This document shows, one piece after another, positions 23,681 through 35,025 of a stretch of 64,000 nucleotides of DNA (position 1 is its first letter; each line of letters starts with the position of its first letter). Below the pieces are notes generated by a model. It did not search any database, was not told the origin of the DNA, and saw nothing but the letters and a program-made list of their open reading frames with translations. A program made the translations under genes and the position numbers. The DNA lies in NCBI RefSeq assembly GCF_014529535.1, contig NW_023503370.1, forward strand, positions 496,001 to 560,000, given 5' to 3'. This DNA comes from Bradysia coprophila. Its lineage: Eukaryota; Arthropoda; Insecta; Diptera; Sciaridae.

Positions 23681-25480
23681 CTATTTCAGATCAGCTAAAC
23701 GTTTCCGTATTTCATCAACCAAATGGTTCAGTGGAATATCAACTTCTGCCCTGGTCGTAACATCGCGGATCTTAACCACACCACGTTCAAACTCTGAGTC
23801 ACCAAGCACTAATGCATATGGAATGCCTCGTCCTTCACAATATTGCAGTTGGTTCAGCAGCTTCGGATTCCGTTTGTATGAGTGTTCCGTTTTAATACCG
23901 GCATCCCACAGCTGTGACAGTAATTCTAATCGTTTTTCATGTAGTCCTTTGTGTGCTGAGGCTACATAGACGTCCACATCAGTTGTACGAATGGAAGTCT
24001 TCGTAGTGGCATATTTTGCTTCTAACACAGCGAAAATTCGTTCAATACCAATGGAGAGACCAACGCATGGTACTTGTCTGTTTTTCGGATCAAACGAACT
24101 GACTAGATTATCATAACGACCACCACCAGCTATGGATCCAACCTTGCCACTCTCATCTGTTAACACTGTCTCATAAATAACACCAGTATAGTAATCCAAT
24201 CCTCGTGCCAAGCTTAAATCCAATGAAATTTCATTTGACAAGTTCATCAGCTTGCAATAGTGCAACAACAGTTTCATCGCTTCCAATCCGTTAACGGCAG
24301 CTGGAACATTCTTCAACTTGGGATCATCGAGCAGTTTTTCAATCAATTCAACGCCACCATTCATCCGAACATATTCACCGATCTGATCAGCTGCACTCGG
24401 ACTCAAGCCTTTTTCATCGATCATTTTCTTTCGAACTTCCGGCCACGATAATTTGTCTAATTTATCGACCGACGAAGAAATCGCTGGAAATTTATGAGCT
24501 GGTACGCCACATGCCTCAAACACTCCATCGAGCAGTTGACGATGATTTAGTTTTATGGCATATTGACCAACATCCAACGATTTGAGTATTTCCGATACGA
24601 CTTTGACGCATTCGGCATCTGGCAGCATTGGATCATAGCTACCAGCTATGTCGAAGTCCTAAAGCGAAAATACAAATTTTTCAGATTGAATCGAACATTT
24701 AACCGCGTCAATTTTTGCAACTCTTACACATTGGTAAAATTCCCGATATCGACCTTTATTCATGTTTGCTTCATCCCGACGATACACCTTTGCTATGTGA
24801 TACCGTTTAAAGCTTTGTATTTGGTTCATTGCTAAGTAGCGAGCTAAAGGCACTGTGAGATCGTAGCGTAATGATAGAAGTTCACCTCCCTGATCTTTGA
24901 GGTCGTAGATGAGTTTCGAATCTTCGCCATATTTTCTGGTGAGAACATCCTTGTGGGAAAATTAGACTTCGGTGATAACCTTGTAAGTAAAGATCAAACA
25001 ATTTACTAACCTTCAGTTCGAAGACCGGAGTGTCTATGGTCTCTGCACCATGTTTCTTGAACACTGCTATAATCTTATCAAAAACTCCCTGTCGAAGGGC
25101 CATTTCCTGCGGACCATAATCTCTTGTCCCTTTTTCTGTTTTAAGAACATACTGCTGCTTTGTGACTGGTTCATTTTGAAGAGATGCTTTCAGTGCCAAC
25201 AGTTTAGCAACCTCTTCATCAATCTAAAAAGGATGAACATTGAACATGCATTGTGGATTGAGTAACATTGGACATTAGATTTTTCAATCAGAATAGAGGA
25301 GGGTCTCTTAGATTTTTGCAAATAATAAAGCCGGCTGACCTGGTTAAGCCGATGTTCCAATGCGGCCGAATTCGTTTTGTACCGGTTTGCAGAATAATGT
25401 GGAAGTGCGCGGCATTTGTCACTAATCAAATTATTAGACGTGAGTTGGCTCCGAAAATAAAAACCAACTTTACGAATCAT
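23681..25480 (-). CDS. Histidyl-tRNA synthetase copy 2 (probable mitochondrial form)
   Basis: Minus-strand exons 25340-25480, 25011-25223, 24728-24949 and 23681-24658 are phase-consistent and give about 517 residues. The first exon ([19 protein letters not shown], ending ALEHRLNQ) is rich in Arg, Lys, Ser and aromatic residues and poor in acids, as expected of a mitochondrial presequence. It joins [15 protein letters not shown] in phase 0. The catalytic core is intact: [71 protein letters not shown] and the anticodon-binding domain. It is a duplicate of the gene at 16370-19514, with the same exon cuts. A small insert of about 11 residues after YEAVL in copy 1 is absent here. The mitochondrial assignment is inferred from the presequence. 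Confidence 0.85.
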
Positions 25481-25968
25481 TTTACGGTTCACTTTCTGCT
25501 AAAATACTCTACACCGGTGATAACTGTGAGTGAAGTAGAAAAAAATCGAATTAAAAACGAGACTAAAACTAACTTTCACACAAAAGCGAACTTTGAATCC
25601 GAATTTCCGGATTGAGGTATTTATAGGACACACACAGGCTTTGGAAAGAGGAAGCGTCAACTAAACATTTAGAATTTGTATTATCGGGAAACAGAAAGAA
25701 ATCTGAGAAAACTGCGCTTCAACATTCATCATCCTTATTCCATTGAGACAAAAACACTGTCCTAATCCATCGAATCTTATAATAATGTTAGGAAGTGATC
25801 TATAATACTACCTGCTTATACTACTATATGATATTCCATTTCTATTGCGTATATGCTGAGGAATGAAGAGAGGTCAGGCATGAGAGACTCAGAACTTTGG
25901 TTAATTATCTGTATTTCTATTGCTACGTTTCATTGGTAAGTCAATAAAAAAAACTTATCAAAACAAAC

Positions 25969-26063
25969 CTGCTTCTTCAGCTCCTTTACAGCTCAGTTTA
26001 TTTACGAACGACTTTCCTTTGCACCTTGATAGATTCTAGAATTTGTTTACGATTTTCATTCAT
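25969..26063 (-). pseudogene. Dead cytosolic (WHEP) first exon of HARS copy 2
   Basis: The ATG at 26063 begins [20 protein letters not shown], the counterpart of [20 protein letters not shown] in copy 1. It reaches a stop at codon 22 (25998-26000), where copy 1 continues. The exon is 95 nt against 93 in copy 1, so it is also out of phase. The donor is still recognisable (CAG then GTTTGT). Confidence 0.8.
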
Positions 26064-26311
26064 GATAGTCGAAATTTGACATCACACTGATAAATTTGGT
26101 CAGCCAATCGTTAAATTGAGATGTAAGATTTGACATTTTGAAAAGCTCAGTTTGATTTTCGTTAAATGATGGCGATCGTTGTGAGTGAGAGCGTGTACAG
26201 ACCGTACAGACGTATACAGCGTATACAGTAATGTTTTCGTTCAGTTTAAACTGTCAAAGTTCACAGGTTTATGATAGGTGATACCCAAGGCTTGTCTCTA
26301 GTTTTGGCCAT

Positions 26312-27254
26312 TGAGGGATTCTTTTTAAAAACAGCCTACCGAAATCGGACGCATTTTCCAGTGGACTTTTTTATATGTGCCTAGAAAGGTATTCGACCCT
26401 AGAAGCCAAAACCACTTTCAAAAAAATTCCTCGAAGTTTGTATGGCTGGTGAAAGGTGATCAAAAACCGAAAACTTGCACTTTTCTTGCAAAAATTTCTC
26501 CAGCTACACGAGCCGTACAGGGTGGTGTGGGGTGTCATTAGAAAGGTAATCACATGTACTATTGAGCCAAATAGGGACTTTTTGAGTTTAAAATTCAACG
26601 ACACTGAAATATATGCAGTTGAAGTTTTCAACCGAAGACTTACACTGTTCTTACTGAAATTTCTCGAGGTACACAAAACGTACATGGTCGTGTAGGGTGT
26701 CATTTGACAGGTAATTTAGCGTGTTTTTCGGCCAATTAGGGTCTTATGTGGTTTGGATGCATCTATGATGAAATATGTACACCTAAACATTTCAACTTCT
26801 ATTTCATCGTAGATACATCCAAACGACATAAGACCCTATTTGGCCGAAAAGCATATTAAACTACCTGTCAAATGACACCCTACACGATGTACGTTTTGTG
26901 TACCTCGAGAAATTTCAGTAAGAACAGTGTAAGTCTTCGGTCAAAAACTTCAACTGCACATATTTAAATGAATTTTAAATCCAATAAGTCCCTATTCGGC
27001 TCAATAGTACATGTGATCCTCTTTCTAATGACACCCCACACCACCCTGTACGGCTCGTGTAACTGGAGAAATTTTTGTAAGGAAAGTGCAAGTTTTCGGT
27101 TTTTGATCACCTTTCACCAGCCACACAAACTTCGAAGAATTTTTTTGAAAGTTGTTTTGGCTTCTAGGGTCGAATACCTTTCTAGGCACATATAAAAAAG
27201 TCGACTGGAAAATGCGTCCGATTTCGGCAGGCTGCTTTTCAAAAGAATCCCTCA
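26312..27254. repeat. Long palindrome, about 0.94 kb (foldback element)
   Basis: Two arms of roughly 450 bases are mirror images around about 26783, starting TGAGGGATTC and ending GAATCCCTCA, with scattered mismatches and small indels. Each arm itself holds two diverged copies of a unit of about 160 bases (TGTACG-CTCGTGTA-CTGGAGAAATTT-like). The mirrored open frames on both strands are a result of this symmetry. No transposase is encoded. A transcript would fold into a long hairpin. Confidence 0.85.
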
Positions 27255-27967
27255 TTGGTATATTTCAAAGAAAACAGCAGTGCCATGGCAAAAAAAGTGT
27301 ATTAAACTTACAGTTCGTTTACCAAACCTTTATATGTCCCCGTAATATGGCGACGAAGATACACCCATAGCCAACGTTAGGCCATACCTGCCTGATACTT
27401 TCATCGATTTTGATGGAAAACTCACATAAACTCATGCATCACCATTTGATCGAGTTCCTTGCATTCTTTGACTTGAATTATAAGGTTTTATCCAACGGAT
27501 TGGTTTCATCAGGTTTAATAAACGTAAAGTGTAAAAAAGTTCATTCGATCTGTCAAAATTATCTTTATAAAAAGGTTTTACTGTAACTGTATGATAAATT
27601 TCATTCAAGGATGACATATTGGTATAATGATACACTGTCCAGTATTAATACTTAGAATGCCACTCATTTTGCGTTGAAGTGCGTTTCCAGTGGTAAACTG
27701 TGAATTCCTTTTTAGATGAACTTGACGATGTTCCTTTGATTTCCCGCCACATTTTCAACAAATGTCAACTTACTACAGCGATCCATGTGACCAAACCACG
27801 AACTGTGTTTTCATATGTATATGAATTTCATTTAAGTCAAAATGATGGAAAATTTTTATTTACTGTAAATGTGTCACACAAAAATTGAATTGTTTGAAGC
27901 ATTGCTCGGAATCAGTAAATTGTAGTCACATTAGTTTGATTTGTAAATATCAGAAACCATCATCGTC
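27255..27967. other. Upstream region of SPT2
   Basis: Nothing is recognised. It should contain the SPT2 promoter and 5' UTR. Confidence 0.4.
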
Positions 27968-30900
27968 ATGGATTTCGGGTCTTTATTGCACGTTGCCAAG
28001 CGAAATAGTTTACAAAACCCAAAGACAGAGGTGAACTTTTGTTAATTTTTCGATAAATCTTAATTATACCTTCGCTGGACAATCGGGTCGAGACCTTTAA
28101 TGTACTTTGTGTGTTACAGTCAATATTTCCATGGCTGCTCAAAAACGTAAACCATTTCGGATTGCCAGGAGTTTCCTATCTATTTCAAAGCACCATATTG
28201 AGGTCATCATTCGATGATGTTTTGTTTTGTACTTTTCGACTGTCTGTTTCATACGGAAACTCGAAGACGGGATTCGGCTACCTGTTGACTATTTTTGCCT
28301 AGCTAATGGTTTCGGATCTTACTCTTTGTGCTTATTTCAGCGCTCGGAGTCTTCGTCATTCCAATATTATGTGCAGCCCTGCAAGTTCTTCACTTCGTTT
28401 CTCTCGAATTATCCCTGTTAAATTACAACCGGATGAAGTGTTGGGGTGTGCCCATTAGCCCTGAAACCGTTCCTTCTAAATGTTTACTCCATTATAACCT
28501 TCAAGCATCCATTCAAGTTTTTCTTTTTCAAATTTATTTTCAGTCATCGAAATTCTATCCAGCCAAATTCTCTGCACCCAAAAAAGAATCGAAAGAGAAG
28601 AAACTGTCGGCAAACATTCAAAAGTTTTTGAAAAAGCGTGAAGAAGATGAACGTCAGAAAGCTGCCGCAGCTAAGCAAAAACTGGATGAATTAATGGCAA
28701 TGCGCGATGACAAAGCAAAGAATAAAATTAAAAAAATGCTGAAAGTCACCAAATCGGCCAATAAATCTGTGCTTCAAGACGCTGTCGATAATGACAATAC
28801 AGCAATTACGCTGCAAGGGCCCGAACAACCGGATGAAGATGATTATGGATATACGTCACAAGAAGCATCTCAATTTTACAAAAATTTAATGGACAAGTAC
28901 AAGAAAGTGCCGGAAGAGAAAAAGTTTTCGGGTGAGTAAAAGTAAGTCGGTTTGAGGTGTCCGACAAAATTCATAAATGTGGTTCATACATTGCAGATAG
29001 TCGACCAACGAAGAAGGCAGATTTGACGGGTACAAAAGATCGTGTTAGAGCAGCATTGCTACGTGAACAAGAGGAAGAAAGTGGACCGCATCGGCGGAAA
29101 CGTACCACAGAGTCGTCGGGCACCTCCAGAATGGACGAAGAAAAGCCAGGTCATCGACGGAAAAATCTCTACGATCCGGAAAGTGAACGACGCGAAGAAG
29201 AACAAAAGAAACGCGACGAACAAAGAGCAAAAGCGAAAAATCGCCCAGCACCACCTGCCTTAAATTTCAATCAATTACTGCAATTAGCCGAAAAGAAGCA
29301 ATTCGAACCCGTTGAAGTGGAAGTCGAAGTGAAGCAGAAGGAAGCGGAACGTTTGCTAACGAAAAAAGAAAAGCGAGAGATGGAGGAACGACAACGCTAC
29401 TTTGCTGAAAGAGAAAAGCGAAAGCAAAACCGGTCAAACGACGAAAAGAACAGTTCTAAAGTGGCTAGTCCGAGCGGATCAAATGCTGAACCTCGGAAAA
29501 TGGAACCAAACGGTAGAATACCGAAAATTGGCTCTAAACCGCTTCAGACTGTGAGTAAGCCTAATCCGGAGAGACGACTGAATGGAGATTCGAAGCATTC
29601 TACAGAAAGTCGAAAAACGCCATCTAGCAGCTCGCAACTTAAAGATGACCGGGACCGTAAAACCAACTCCGATATTCGAAATTCCGAGTTTCGAAAACCA
29701 GCCCCTCTGCCAGCGTCGAGCACCCATCCTCGTCCGACTACTGCAAAGCCTTTACCGAAAGCGCCTCGAAGCCAAGATAAAATTCCGCAAAACAATCCTC
29801 AGAGGAGCACACCATCAGCTCGAGAAGTTCCACCCAAAGATGTACGGAAACCATTGGCAAATAATGATGGTAAATCAACGGCGAATCGTCCGAATGATCG
29901 GAACTACCCACCGTTGAACGTGAAAAAAACATCCGCTCCTCAAAACAGCAATAATGGCAACACAAAAATAAGACCTTTTCCTCCATCAGATGTCAAAACA
30001 CGACAGTTCCCGCCTCAAGATGTAAAAACACGACCGTTTCCACCAGCAGATGTAAAAACTAGACAATTTCCTCCGCTGGACGTTAAAACAAGACCTTTCC
30101 CTCCGCAAGATGTAAAAACTAAACAATTTCCGCCAGCCGATGTGAGAGGCAGACAATTTCCTCCGAATGATATGCAACGACGTCCTGTATCAATTAAAAA
30201 GCCGATGAAACGTAAGTTAAATGAGCTCTCGATCAAATCAACGACTTTTACCATTCAATTTTCAAACAGGGCGACCAGTTATTGACGATGATGATAGCGA
30301 ATACGATTCTGAAATGGATGATTTCATTGATGATGGTCCCGAGGAGCAAGACTATTCAAAGTACATAAAAGAGATCTTTGGTTACGACAAATCGAGGTAA
30401 GTTTACAAATTTAAAGTAAAAACCGTCGCGTCCACTGACTGACGTCGATCATTTACAGATATCGTGGAATGGACGATGATTGCGACAATATGGAATCGTC
30501 ATTCTCGCAACAAATGCGAGAGGAGTATGTTAGTAAAAAAATAGGTGAGACCCCAGTCACTTTACTGTTCAAATTTTACTTTCGAAAGTATTGTCGAGGT
30601 TATCAGTAGAAGTTAACAAATTGGATTAGAATCGAGAAGGGAAGAGATATAATTTACATGATTACGAGTCGTAAATCGTTCTATTAATCGAATTTCATGA
30701 ATTTTTTGACGGTGCTAACATGAAAATCCATACAAATTCGAGATTATTAACGAAAAGTCACGTTTTCGTGTGTTTATTGATCTCGGCCTCGCCTCGAAAT
30801 ACGAAAACTGGACATTTCATTTTTTTATCCCTTGTTATGTAAAAGACTATTGCTGATAGCAACGATAACTGTCCATTGTTTATTCAAAAACGTTTATTTC

Positions 30901-31001
30901 GCTTCGTTCTAGGTATAATGGAAGATCTGGAGGACATGCGAATGGAAGCCGAAGAGAAGAAACGCAAGAAAAAGCGTCGAAAGCTGAGTGATAGTGATTA
31001 G
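27968..31001 (+). CDS. SPT2: SPT2-domain histone chaperone
   Basis: Exons 27968-28030, 28544-28931, 28997-30211, 30270-30396, 30459-30544 and 30913-31001 give about 655 residues. The start MDFGSLLHVAKRN is the conserved SPT2 N-terminus. The long middle is charged and low-complexity (KEKREMEERQRYF, EEKKFSGDSRPTKKADLTG). The C-terminal SPT2 domain is spread over the last exons: DSEYDSEMDDFIDDGPEEQD, YSKYIKEIFGYDKSRY, and a basic tail KKRKKKRRKLSDSD. SPT2 binds H3-H4 tetramers and acts behind RNA polymerases. Exon 3 holds seven tandem copies of a 10-residue unit (consensus RxFPPxDVKT) at 29971-30180. The 368-nt last intron contains a hairpin repeat. Confidence 0.92.
29971..30180 (+). repeat. In-frame 30-bp tandem repeat in SPT2 exon 3
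   Basis: Seven units of 10 codons, RPFPPSDVKT / RQFPPQDVKT and variants, run head to tail. The last unit has drifted (RQFPPNDMQR). The unit length is a multiple of three, so copy number can change without shifting the frame. Confidence 0.9.
30719..30851. repeat. Intronic hairpin repeat, copy 1 of 3
   Basis: It shares GAAAAGTC-CG-TTTCGTGTG, the stem-loop CTCGGCCTCGCCTCG and the end TTTTTTATCCC...ATGTAAAAGACTATT with the copies at 38458-38596 and 55104-55229. It lies in the last intron of SPT2 and is the most diverged copy at its left edge. Confidence 0.65.
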
Positions 31002-32149
31002 AATTTATTACTTTTATTAATTTTGTTTAAAACATAACGTCAAGAAATGGAAAACTTAAAAATGTTTTTTTTAATGTTGAATTTATGGAATTCAACCCTA
31101 GGTTTAAGGAATATTTTATAGAAACAATATTTATGGAGATTGATAAGGCAATGATTGCCCTTCGATTAACTGTTTTGTATAGTAAAATTTGAGGATAAAA
31201 TTTGTAATCTTTTTATGGACGAATGGACTTGATGCACAGCTATAAATTGTTCACTATTAGCCGCCGTTTAATACTATCCACTACTGTCACATACGACGGA
31301 CGTAGACTTCAACAATACTTTCCGACCTCCTTTCGTTATAAATATTTTCAGTTCACATTCCATCAATTTCACCGAAATGAAAAAAAAATGTTTTTTTAGC
31401 GATCCCTATGCAAAACAAATTCTGGTGACAAGTTTAACTCAACTAGTGCAAAGAAATTGGCGAATCATCTTATCTCTTGAACGTCATGTAGATTGTGGAC
31501 GTAACTGTTTGTTTTAGTTACATTTTTTTTTCACAACGTAAATCACTTCACAAGACTCTTTGGCAAAAGGTTTTTCCCCTCGGCATTTATTTTCTTCGAC
31601 TTTTTATGTCTTACTCGACGTAATAAATGAAAACCCCCCAACGAATTCGGAACGGTTTGGGAGTAAAAATATCTGGCTCTCACAAAATTTGGAAGAGAAA
31701 CTGTTTTTTTTTTCAAAATAATTTGGCCTTTTGGCTGTCCCGCTTGGAATTCTTGTTGAAATGACCTAAAGAATGATACACCTCCTTTAAACCTAACGGG
31801 ATACATTTCGGTAGCGATTCTAACGATGCTAGATACTTCACCGTGCATAAGTAACACATTTCGTTAAAGTAATAGCAGCCAGATCATACTCATAAGGAGC
31901 AGTTTTTCGCTGTTTTTCGGTTTTGACTACTTAATCGTTACACCTCTGTAAGAAAGTGTTACTGATCCGATACTGGAAACTGTATTTGTGTTATGTTATA
32001 TGAGGCATTGAGGCAAACAAGAAGATAATCTTTCAGTACATCAACAGCTATTCGTTAGGATTGAAAAGTCGTGTGTGAAGAATTAAAATTTGAAATTTTT
32101 GATTAAAAGTGGATATAAAACCTAGAAATGAATTACGTAAGTCAGTAAA
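31002..32149. other. Intergenic between SPT2 and asnB; short upstream ORF at the end
   Basis: No gene is seen. Just before the asnB start, a 6-codon open frame (32128-32148, MNYVSQ) ends one base before the main ATG. This would make it an overlapping-context uORF if transcription starts upstream. Confidence 0.45.
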
Positions 32150-34338
32150 ATGTGTGGTATCTGTGGAAGCATTTCGTGGACTAAGAGTGCAGGCCTGTAC
32201 TCGAAAAGAAAATCTCTGGTGGAACAGATGACCGCCCAACTAACACACCGTGGTCCGGATAGTCAGAATGTGTGGTCATCTAGCAGCAGTAAATGCATTT
32301 TTGGCCATTCTAGGCTGATTGTTGTAGATCCTGAAGGTAAACAGATACGTAAGGTGCGAATCAATATTCTTACCGAATCTGGTCTTCTCCTAGGAGGAAG
32401 ACAACCTATGACCCTCACAGACTCCGAGGGTAAAGATTACACATTGATATACAATGGAGAGCTCTACAATACGAAGGAACTCCGGTTGGAACTGAAAAAC
32501 CACGGACATGTTTTCAATTCCTACTCGGATACTGAAGTTGTTCTCCGTGCCTTTATGACTTGGAAGGAAAAATGCTTAGACAAAATCGTTGGAATGTATG
32601 CCTTTGCCATTTGGTATGAGGACGAACTTTTTGTCGCGCGAGATCAGCTAGGCGTGAAACCTTTGTTTTTCTCTGTCTTGCGAGAATCATCTCGTTTAAC
32701 GGAATTCGTCTTTGCAAGTGAAGTGTCCGCTCTACTTAGTCACCCAGAAATAACTTCTGACGTTCCTTTAACAAAACTGGAGACGATGATGGCACTGATG
32801 ATAGTACGACTCCCTGGAAATGTTCCCTTTCATAATGTGGAAGAACTGATGCCTGGTCACTACATTAAGGTACAGAGAATTTAGTGTTCTAGCTCGTAAT
32901 TATGCAACTTCACGACGATTGTCTTAGGTTAAAAAAGATGGCCTGTTCCTAACGAAATATTGGGATCTGTCACTACCGTATGCGACTAGTTTCCGTTCCA
33001 TCAGCATGAACGATGCGGCCCAAGACGTTCAAAATTTAATTAAAGAAGCAGTATCAAGCCAGATTGTCTCAGATGTTCCATTCGGTTGCTTGCTAAGCGG
33101 TGGTATAGATTCTACAACTGTGACCCATTTTCTCGATAGTGCTATGAAGCAACGTTCTACGGTATCAAGGGACACCTTACACACATTCTCTCTCCAGCTT
33201 CCCGAGTACCAACAACTCTTTCAGGTTAGATCCAAAATTTTATTTTGTCAGTCATCACTTGATCATTCGAATATTGTTCAGAGTACAGCTACCCGGCGAA
33301 CTAATGACGAAATCTACGCCGAACTGGTTGCTCAAAAGTATGCCACTCGACATCATTGGATATCAAATCAATGTAACAGCACGGCAAAACTTACCGAGCA
33401 GGTTACGGAAGCTAAATGTCACCCAATTTTCGGTGACTTTGATACTTCTCTCTTCCTTATGTTCAAAGAGATCAAAGAAAATGGTGAAGCAACGATGTTG
33501 CTGTCGGGTGAAGGATCAGACGAAGTTTTCGGCGGTTACCATCACATTCACTGGGATAAGCTGGTAGTGCCAGGCGGAGGACTTTCCGCATTTTATCAAA
33601 ATTTGCTGAGGGAAGAGTTGAAGGACAAGCTAGATTTAGTTGGTTCTGTGCGCAAATATTACGACCGAATTGTTTCACATTGTCCCACTATGGTTGGTGA
33701 GACAGATGCAGACGAGGAGTATAGGCGTAGAATATATTTTCATATCAAAGCATTTATGCCAGCCCTGTTAGAACGAAAGGTAAGGATATTGTTGTGCAAG
33801 TGAGTGCCATGTTACGAACGAACATGTTAATTTGAATTCTAGGATCTCTTAAGCATGGCTTCAAGCTTGGAAGTTCGAGTTCCATTTACAGATCATCGCT
33901 TAGTTCAGTACATTTTTGCTCTGCCGAAATCATACAATTACAACAATGGCGTGCAAAAATATATTTTAAGAAAGGCAATGGAACATGAAGCGAATTTTCC
34001 GCGCGAAATTTTAGATAGAGAAAAGGTAAAACAAAATGACGAACATTCGGAGAGGACAAAACAGCCACAGATATGTTCTGCTTCCTGCTTAGGTTCCATT
34101 TCCTGTGTCCATCGATCCAAAAACTGCATTGGATGGCCAAGCGTTGATGCTCAGTCTGTTGGATAGCGTAGAAGAGGAACCAATTTTTCGGATATTCGAC
34201 AAGGAGAAATTAGCACTTGCTCTCAAGGATGGCTTTCGAAGTGAACTACTTCCTTCAATGATGCCGGTAAATGGTGTCCAAACTAATCTATACTCATTCA
34301 ATCACTGGCTGAAGAAGTACAACGTTCGTATTGTGTGA
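32150..34338 (+). CDS. asnB: AsnB-type (bacterial-like) asparagine synthetase, glutamine-hydrolysing
   Basis: Six exons, 32150-32336, 32394-32869, 32928-33224, 33282-33779, 33843-34025 and 34093-34338, give 628 residues, the size of bacterial AsnB (about 630). The N-terminal glutaminase begins MCGICGSISW with Cys2 as nucleophile. It continues with HRGPDSQNVW, GHSRLIVVDPEGGRQPM, YNGELYNTKELR and ARDQLGVKPLFF. The synthetase half has the ATP PP-loop LLSGGIDSTTV, LLSGEGSDEVFGGYHHIH, MASSLEVRVPFTDHRLVQY and ILRKAME. Each of these follows bacterial AsnB rather than animal ASNS (MCGIWALF, EGSDELTQGY, LELRVPFLDHR). Predicted reaction: aspartate + glutamine + ATP to asparagine. Introns are 57, 58, 57, 63 and 67 nt, so this is a resident eukaryotic gene. 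No signal peptide is seen. Bacterial origin is inferred. Confidence 0.93.
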
Positions 34339-34857
34339 AATGTGTTCAGCAGATCGGTTCAAGGTAAGGTGGGAAGAAAAATCAGTTATGAGCCGCTGCT
34401 ACAAAATTTGTTAGAGAATAAGTAAATAAAACGGTTCATCAGCTAATCTTAGCCTCAGTACCTTTCAATTTATCATCCCTAGCTATATAGGCTCCCTATT
34501 AGCATTCAGTGGTATTGACAGGAAATTTTTCAATACACCTACTTCACTGGACTGAACTCGTCTTCCATCAGAGCAGCTTTACAATTCGTTTCCGGTGGTC
34601 TTCGTGAATAGTATATACTGCGCAACGCTTTGGAACTGCAAACGTCACACTCGTCATAATAAGCATCTCCAAATCAGTCCGTAATATGCCATTCAACTTC
34701 AGAAATCATGAGCTATTATCACGACAGAACATCAGATGCTATTTTCACTACGTATTATGGTCCATGACACAGGCACAAAAATAGATTTTTCATACCTAGG
34801 ACCCGAAAAGTGCGACTTCGTCGCCCTTTTTTTAGTCCAATATGAAAAATACTATTC
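34339..34857. other. 3' flank of asnB
   Basis: AATAAA occurs at about 34424. Nothing else is recognised. Confidence 0.45.
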
Positions 34858-34968
34858 GCACCACGGACTAAAAGTCTTTTTTAGCGTATTCGATTCCAGG
34901 CCTCGCCTTCGGCTCTGTCTGGAAACTTCTCACACGCTAAAAAAGACTTTTAGTCCTAGGTACGAAAT
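34858..34968. repeat. Hairpin repeat with 23-bp arms
   Basis: GGACTAAAAGTCTTTTTTAG plus CGT is mirrored by ACGCTAAAAAAGACTTTTAG plus TCC. The central loop is GCCTCGCCTTCGGCTC-like. The loop resembles that of the intronic hairpin family (CTCGGCTTCGCCTCGG), which suggests relatedness. Confidence 0.75.
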
Positions 34969-35025
34969 GTACTATTACGTCACTTTCACAATCTATCTTG
35001 CCAAAATAAATGGTTCATTATTGTT

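Noticed and set aside
26371-27195. Mirrored open frames of 75-110 codons with repeated RNFxKxSxSxR blocks
   Set aside because: They arise from the palindrome and its internal duplication; there is no start context or domain.
29971-30180. Regularly spaced repeats considered as a CRISPR-like array
   Set aside because: The units are in-frame coding repeats with no spacers, in a eukaryotic gene.
29045-30254. Several antisense frames over SPT2 exon 3
   Set aside because: They are shadows of the charged and repeat-rich SPT2 coding sequence.
33225-33281. In-frame 19-residue insert in asnB taken as coding
   Set aside because: It has GT and AG ends, is exactly 57 nt, and AsnB proteins lack the insert; an intron explains it better.
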